Assembly (NCBI GenBank): GCA_038241255.1
Contig: JBBRFW010000020.1
Coordinates: forward strand, 1-41,850
Length of the DNA: 41,850 nt
Source of the DNA: Schlegelella_A sp038241255
GTDB taxonomy: Bacteria; Pseudomonadota; Gammaproteobacteria; Burkholderiales; Burkholderiaceae_C
Direction of reading: 5' to 3'
Under the pieces are notes generated by a model. The model searched no databases, had not been told where the DNA came from, and was given only the letters and a program-made list of their open reading frames with translations. Positions 38,068 through 41,850 of the stretch are shown piece after piece. The position numbers and the translations under genes are program-made. Numbering within the stretch: position 1 is the stretch's first letter; the number at the start of each line of letters is the position of its first letter.

Positions 38068-38651
38068 TGCTCCTCGTCATCGACAACTACGACAGCTTTA
38101 CCTTCAATCTCGTCCAGTACTTCGGCGAGCTGGGCGAAGACGTCCGCGTGTTCCGCAACGACGAGATCGACGTCGAAGGCGTCGGCTCGCAGCGACCCGA
38201 CGCGATCGTCTTTTCGCCGGGACCGTGCACGCCGGCCGAGGCGGGGGTGTGCGTGGAGGCGATCCGCGCCTTCGCCGGCACCGTGCCGATCCTCGGCGTC
38301 TGCCTCGGCCACCAGGCCATCGGCGCCGCGTTGGGGGGCAAGGTCGTGCGAGCCGGGCGGCTCATGCACGGCAAGGCCGACGTGCTCAGCCACGACGGCC
38401 GCGGCCTGTACGCTTCTCTTCCGGAGCGCTTCTCGGTGATCCGCTATCACTCGCTGGCGCTCGAGCGCGACTCGCTGCCGCGCGAGCTCGAGGTGACGTC
38501 GACCGCCAGCGACGGAGAGATCATGGGCGTTCGCCACCGCGAGCTGGCGGCGACCCGGACGCCGCTCGAGGGCGTGCAGTTCCATCCGGAATCGATCCTC
38601 ACCGAGCATGGCCTCGCCATGCTGAAGAACTTCCTCGACTCGGCGCGCTGA
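38067..38651 (+). CDS. trpG: Anthranilate synthase component II (glutamine amidotransferase)
   Basis: Glutaminase subunit that supplies ammonia to TrpE, 194 residues. It begins MLLVIDNYDSFTFNLVQYFGELG, the standard TrpG opening. The class I amidotransferase triad is visible: C79 in VPILGVCLGHQAIG, and His and Glu in EGVQFHPESILTEHG near the C-terminus. PDAIVFSPGPCTPAEAG and RYHSLALERDSLP are also family blocks. The A of the trpE TGA is the A of this ATG, so translation is tightly coupled and should give equal subunit amounts. It could also serve para-aminobenzoate synthesis, as TrpG/PabA does in some bacteria. Confidence 0.97.
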   Translation: MLLVIDNYDSFTFNLVQYFGELGEDVRVFRNDEIDVEGVGSQRPDAIVFSPGPCTPAEAGVCVEAIRAFAGTVPILGVCLGHQAIGAALGGKVVRAGRLMHGKADVLSHDGRGLYASLPERFSVIRYHSLALERDSLPRELEVTSTASDGEIMGVRHRELAATRTPLEGVQFHPESILTEHGLAMLKNFLDSAR

Positions 38652-38692
38652 GCGCCGCGCCGAGCAACTTCGAACACCGACCCGGAGACGCC

Positions 38693-39730
38693 ATGCCGAT
38701 CTCGAACACCGACGCGCTGACGCGCACGATTGACCACCGCGAGATCTTCCACGACGAAATGCTCTCGCTCGTTCGCCGCATCATGAGCGGCGAAATGTCG
38801 CCGGTGATGATGGCCGCGGTGCTGGTCGGCCTGCGCGTCAAGAAGGAGACGATCGGCGAGATCACCGCCGCAGCCCAGGTGATGCGTGAGTTCGCGACCA
38901 GGGTCGAAGTCGCCGACAAGACACACCTCGTGGACATCGTCGGCACCGGCGGCGACGGCTCGCACACCTTCAACATCTCGACCTGCAGCATGTTCGTGGC
39001 CGCGGCGTGCGGGGCGCGCGTCAGCAAGCACGGCAACCGCAGCGTGAGCAGCAAGTCGGGCAGTGCGGACGTGCTGGAGGCACTCGGCTTGCCGCTCACG
39101 CTCTCGCCGCAACAGATCGCGGCGTCGATCGAGGCGACCGGCATCGGCTTCATGTTCGCGCCGAATCACCACCCGGCGATGAAGAACGTCGCCCCGGTGC
39201 GCAAGGAGTTGGGCATCCGCACGATCTTCAACATCCTCGGCCCGCTGACCAATCCCGCCGACGCGCCGAACATCCTCATGGGCGTGTTCCATCCCGACCT
39301 GGTCGGCATCCAGGTGCGTGCGCTGCAGCGGCTGGGCGCCGAGCACGCGGTCGTCGTCTACGGCAAGGACGGCATGGACGAGGTCTCGCTCGGCGCCGCG
39401 ACCATGGTCGGCGAACTGAAGGACGGCGAGGTCCGCGAGTACGAGATCCACCCGGAGGACTTCGGCTTCACGATGGCGAGCAACCGGGCGCTGCGGGTCG
39501 AGACGCCGGCGCAGTCGAAGGCGATGCTCGAATCCGTGCTCGCCGACGAGCCCGGGCCGGCGCGCGACATCGTCGTCTTCAACGCCGGCGCCGCGCTCTA
39601 CGCTGCCAACGTCGCGGCGACGATGGAAGTGGGCATTGCGCAGGCGCGCGAGGCGATCGCGCTGGGCCGCGCCCGCGCCAAGCTCGACGAGTTCATCGCC
39701 TTCGCGCGGCGGTCCGTCGCGGCAGGATGA
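38693..39730 (+). CDS. trpD: Anthranilate phosphoribosyltransferase
   Basis: Transfers phosphoribosyl from PRPP to anthranilate, step two of the pathway. The protein has 345 residues. Family motifs are the PRPP-binding VDIVGTGGDGSHTFNIST, KHGNRSVSSKSGSADVLEALG, GIGFMFAPNHHPAMKNVAPVRKELGIRTIFNILGPLTNPA, and KDGMDEVSL with the Mg-binding DE pair. The ATG at 38693 follows GGAG and gives MPISNTDALTRTIDHREIFHDEM. It is a stand-alone TrpD, not fused to TrpG. It lies 41 bp after trpG and overlaps trpC by 4 bp (ATGA). Confidence 0.97.
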   Translation: MPISNTDALTRTIDHREIFHDEMLSLVRRIMSGEMSPVMMAAVLVGLRVKKETIGEITAAAQVMREFATRVEVADKTHLVDIVGTGGDGSHTFNISTCSMFVAAACGARVSKHGNRSVSSKSGSADVLEALGLPLTLSPQQIAASIEATGIGFMFAPNHHPAMKNVAPVRKELGIRTIFNILGPLTNPADAPNILMGVFHPDLVGIQVRALQRLGAEHAVVVYGKDGMDEVSLGAATMVGELKDGEVREYEIHPEDFGFTMASNRALRVETPAQSKAMLESVLADEPGPARDIVVFNAGAALYAANVAATMEVGIAQAREAIALGRARAKLDEFIAFARRSVAAG

Positions 39731-40515
39731 GCGACATCCTGACGAAGATCGTCGCCGTCAAGCGCGACGAGGTGGCAGCGGCACGGCTGAAGCGCGATTT
39801 GGCGTCGTTGCGTCGCGACGCCGAATCGCTGGGCGGCCAGCGCGATTTCATCGCGGCTCTGCGCGAGCGGGTCGTCGATCGACGCGCCGCCGTCATCGCC
39901 GAGGTCAAGAAGGCGAGCCCGAGCAAAGGCGTGCTGCGCGAAGACTTTCGCCCCGCCGAAATTGCCGCGAGCTACGAACTGCATGGCGCCGCGGCGCTCA
40001 GCGTGCTCACGGATGAGTGCTTCTTCCAGGGCTCGGCGGCGGCGCTTGAATCGGCGCGCGCCGCCTGCGCGCTGCCGGTTCTGCGCAAGGATTTCATGAT
40101 CGACGCCTACCAGCTGTTCGAAACGAGAGCGATGGGGGCCGACTGCATCCTGCTCATCGCCGCGATCCTCGACGACGTCGAGCTCGCGGAGTTCGAGGCC
40201 ATGGCGCAAGCGCTCGGCATGGCCGTGCTGGTCGAGGTGCACGACGCGCAAGAGCTGACTCGTGCGCTGCGCCTGTCGACGCCGCTCGTCGGCATCAACA
40301 ACCGGGATTTGCGCAGCTTCGAGGTGTCGCTGGACACGACGCTGGCGATGCTGCCGCACATGCCGGTCGGGCGCGTCGTCGTCAGCGAAAGCGGCATCCA
40401 CGTGCCGGCCGACATCGAGCGCCTGCGCGCCGCCGGCGTGCACGCCTATCTCGTCGGCGAGGCTTTCATGCGTGCGCCCGATCCCGGCGTTGCGCTGGCC
40501 CGCCTGGTCGCATGA
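39727..40515 (+). CDS. trpC: Indole-3-glycerol phosphate synthase
   Basis: Closes the indole ring of CdRP with loss of CO2 and water. The protein has 262 residues, a stand-alone TIM barrel without a TrpF fusion. Conserved blocks are the N-terminal MSDILTKIVAVKRDEVAAA, VIAEVKKASPSKGVLREDF with the catalytic Lys, ALSVLTDECFFQGS, PVLRKDFMIDAYQLFETRAMGADCILLIAAIL, LVEVHDAQEL, LVGINNRDLRSFEV and VVSESGIHVPADIERLRAAGVHAYLVGEAFMR. It overlaps trpD and ung by 4 bp each (ATGA). trpF, trpB and trpA are not in the window and must lie elsewhere, the usual split in betaproteobacteria. Confidence 0.97.
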   Translation: MSDILTKIVAVKRDEVAAARLKRDLASLRRDAESLGGQRDFIAALRERVVDRRAAVIAEVKKASPSKGVLREDFRPAEIAASYELHGAAALSVLTDECFFQGSAAALESARAACALPVLRKDFMIDAYQLFETRAMGADCILLIAAILDDVELAEFEAMAQALGMAVLVEVHDAQELTRALRLSTPLVGINNRDLRSFEVSLDTTLAMLPHMPVGRVVVSESGIHVPADIERLRAAGVHAYLVGEAFMRAPDPGVALARLVA

Positions 40516-41198
40516 AGGCGAGCGATCTCGACGCGGCGTTCGCGTCGCTGCCGCCGGCGTGGGCCGCCGTACTCCCCGGCTGGACGCCCGAAAGGCTCGC
40601 CGCCGTTCGACGCCGTATCGAGGCCGTGTCGGGTGACCGGCCGATCGCGCCCGAAGACCCGTTCCGGGCGCTTCGCCTGGCCGCGCCCGACGAGGTCAAG
40701 GTCGTCGTCGTCGGCCAGGATCCCTATCCGACGGCGGGCCACGCCGACGGACTCGCGTTTTCGGCGGGCAAAGGTCGACCCCGCTCGCTTGCTCGCGTCA
40801 TGGAAGTTCTGGCAGCCGACCGGCCGGAGACGTTTCGGCCGCCCGAGGTCTGGAAGCTCGACGCTTGGGCGCGCCAGGGCGTTCTCTTGCTCAATCCCGT
40901 GCTGACGGTCGAAGTCGGCCGAAGCGCCAGTCACATGGATTGCGGTTGGCAGGCGCTCACTGTCGAAACTGTCGAAGTATTGTCTCGTCGAAAGGATCCG
41001 CCGACGTTCCTCCTGTGGGGCGCCAAAGCGCAGGCTTTTTGGGCCGACGCAGGCGCCGCACAAGCGCCCACGCTGACGACGCGCCACCCCTCTTACGACT
41101 TCCAGCGCGCTTTCATGGCTGAGGGCAGTCATTTCGAGGCGACGGCTCACCTCGTCGACTGGTGGGCTATCGGAAGACCGGGCGAGCCCATGCTATAG
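40512..41198 (+). CDS. ung: Uracil-DNA glycosylase, family 1
   Basis: Removes uracil from DNA in base excision repair, 228 residues. The water-activating loop is present as VVVVGQDPYPTAGHADGLAFS with catalytic D70. WARQGVLLLNPVLTVEVGRSASH corresponds to the uracil-binding LLNxxLTV motif; E. coli Ung has LLNTVLTV and here Pro replaces the Thr. The Leu/His intercalation loop has TTRHPSYD in place of the usual HPSPLS, a moderate departure. ATGA overlap with the trpC stop shows coupling to the trp operon, an arrangement shared with Burkholderia-type genomes. The stop codon TAG lies inside the -10 element of the downstream tRNA promoter. Confidence 0.93.
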   Translation: MKASDLDAAFASLPPAWAAVLPGWTPERLAAVRRRIEAVSGDRPIAPEDPFRALRLAAPDEVKVVVVGQDPYPTAGHADGLAFSAGKGRPRSLARVMEVLAADRPETFRPPEVWKLDAWARQGVLLLNPVLTVEVGRSASHMDCGWQALTVETVEVLSRRKDPPTFLLWGAKAQAFWADAGAAQAPTLTTRHPSYDFQRAFMAEGSHFEATAHLVDWWAIGRPGEPML

Positions 41199-41199
41199 T
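41191..41199 (+). promoter_or_regulatory. Extended -10 promoter for the tRNA-tuf operon
   Basis: TGCTATAGT combines TG (41191-41192), one base, and the near-consensus -10 TATAGT (41194-41199). It overlaps the ung stop codon (41196-41198). Transcription would start about 41206, eight bases before the mature 5' end of tRNA-Tyr. No good -35 is visible, which fits an extended -10 type. Confidence 0.6.
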
Positions 41200-41213
41200 C
41201 ACCGGTTCGTCTC

Positions 41214-41299
41214 GGAGGGGTGCCCGAGTGGCTAAAGGGGGCAGACTGTAAATCTGTTGGCTTACGCCTACGCTGGTTCGAATCCAGCCTCCTCCACCA
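41214..41299 (+). tRNA. tRNA-Tyr (anticodon GUA)
   Basis: Class II tRNA of 86 nt including an encoded CCA. The acceptor stem GGAGGGG pairs with CTCCTCC (one G-U), discriminator A. The anticodon loop is CTGTAAA, anticodon GTA. A long variable arm (TTGGCTTACGCC region) is present, as expected for tRNA-Tyr. The T arm is GCTGG-TTCGAAT-CCAGC. First of three tRNA genes ahead of tuf. Confidence 0.97.
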
Positions 41300-41363
41300 C
41301 GACTGACTGCTTGTCTTTCGCTTAAGTTTCCTCGCGGCGCGCAGGCGTCGCGGAGCCTCCCGA

Positions 41364-41437
41364 GCGGGAGTAGTTCAATGGTAGAACCCTAGCCTTCCAA
41401 GCTAATGACGCGGGTTCGATTCCCGTCTCCCGCTCCA
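41364..41437 (+). tRNA. tRNA-Gly (anticodon UCC)
   Basis: 74 nt with encoded CCA. Acceptor stem GCGGGAG/CTCCCGC, discriminator T. D arm with TAGTTCAATGGTAGA, anticodon loop CTTCCAA (anticodon TCC), T arm CGGG-TTCGATT-CCCG. It follows tRNA-Tyr after 64 nt. Confidence 0.97.
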
Positions 41438-41527
41438 GTTCGACAAGGGTTTCGCATCGGTTCGTTGCGGAGCCTTTTTCAAACTGAAGGTCGACTGGGC
41501 AGGCGCCGATGGGTGCCGGTTCGGAAA

Positions 41528-41602
<75 letters not shown>

Positions 41603-41642
41603 AGGATCGTGAGCGTTAATGCTGCGGCGCTGACAGGACAGC

Positions 41643-41661
41643 GGGGTCGCTTTGCGACCCC
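41643..41661 (+). promoter_or_regulatory. Hairpin between tRNA-Thr and tuf
   Basis: GGGGTCGC-TTT-GCGACCCC is a perfect 8-bp stem with a 3-base loop; TTCAAGG follows, with a TTTT run 12 bases further on. It may be a processing site separating the tRNAs from tuf mRNA, or a partial terminator. Role inferred from position. Confidence 0.5.
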
Positions 41662-41709
41662 TTCAAGGCGGTTTTGGAACAGACCGGGGCAAATCGGAGT
41701 TTTTCAGAC

Positions 41710-41850
41710 ATGGCAAAGAGCAAATTCGAGCGGACCAAGCCGCACGTGAACGTGGGGACCATTGGTCACGTGGACCATGGCAAGACGACCCTGACGGCGG
41801 CCATCACGACCGTGTTGAGCAAGCTGTTCGGTGGCGAGGCCAAGGCCTAC
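41710..41850 (+). CDS. tuf: Elongation factor Tu (partial, N-terminal 47 residues)
   Basis: GTPase that carries aminoacyl-tRNA to the ribosome. Only the first 47 residues are inside the window: MAKSKFERTKPHVNVGTIGH, then VDHGKTTLTAAIT with the P-loop GHVDHGKT. This N-terminus is typical of betaproteobacterial EF-Tu. It lies behind three tRNA genes, as tufB does in many proteobacteria; tRNA-Trp, secE and nusG would be expected next. The frame runs off the right edge intact. Confidence 0.98.
   Translation, partial: MAKSKFERTKPHVNVGTIGHVDHGKTTLTAAITTVLSKLFGGEAKAY

Overview
The window is very GC-rich chromosomal DNA, most likely from a betaproteobacterium of the Burkholderiales or a close relative. 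The main reasons are the gene order mltA-apaG-rpe ... trpE-trpG-trpD-trpC-ung, then tRNA-Tyr, tRNA-Gly, tRNA-Thr and tuf. A homodimeric-type aceE, a CbpA/CbpM pair and fused indolepyruvate:ferredoxin oxidoreductases of the proteobacterial type agree with this. I see no insertion sequence, prophage, rRNA operon or CRISPR array. The assignment rests on gene content and order only.

Layout. (1) 1-1974: N-terminal three quarters of aceE, minus strand, running off the left edge. (2) 2132-5260: a molybdate locus, with a short ModE-type regulator divergent from modABC and a symmetric operator between them. (3) 5356-10527, minus strand: an apparent catabolic run (AEC transporter, EctD-like dioxygenase, COG4091-type SAF-domain dehydrogenase, D-aminoacylase-type amidohydrolase) with an orphan C-terminal coding remnant inside it. 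(4) 10599-14548, plus strand: sppA and a Rep helicase whose only plausible start is CTG. (5) 14868-17646, minus strand: LytS-type histidine kinase, small membrane protein and LytTR regulator, joined by 4-bp overlaps. (6) 17811-25541, minus strand: fused indolepyruvate oxidoreductase (copy 1), Nramp-type transporter, a cyclic-nucleotide-domain/thioredoxin-reductase-like flavoprotein and an exported MsrB, with strong palindromes in the gaps. (7) 25626-28102: mltA, a 50-residue membrane protein, apaG and rpe. (8) 28122-36223: an accessory block where gph usually sits in Burkholderiales, holding a CDF zinc exporter, cbpA-cbpM, a lipoprotein-type methyltransferase, an Lrp regulator, oxidoreductase copy 2 and a two-receiver response regulator. 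(9) 36342-41198: a candidate trp leader, then trpE, trpG, trpD, trpC and ung. (10) 41214-41850: three tRNA genes and the start of tuf.

How the genes work together. modABC imports molybdate. The two fused oxidoreductases would convert aryl-pyruvates, made from aromatic amino acids, to aryl-acetyl-CoA; copy 2 lies next to a divergent Lrp-type regulator. MsrB, the flavoprotein and the metal transporter look like an oxidative/metal stress set. trpE-G-D-C makes indole-glycerol phosphate from chorismate, and its leader carries a Trp-Pro-Trp mini-ORF with alternative RNA stems.

The observations I rate highest are the candidate trp attenuator, the 40-bp three-part mod operator, the unassigned catabolic run, the kinase/membrane-protein/regulator trio, the disulfide-less reductase fusion, and the two oxidoreductase paralogues only 10 kb apart.
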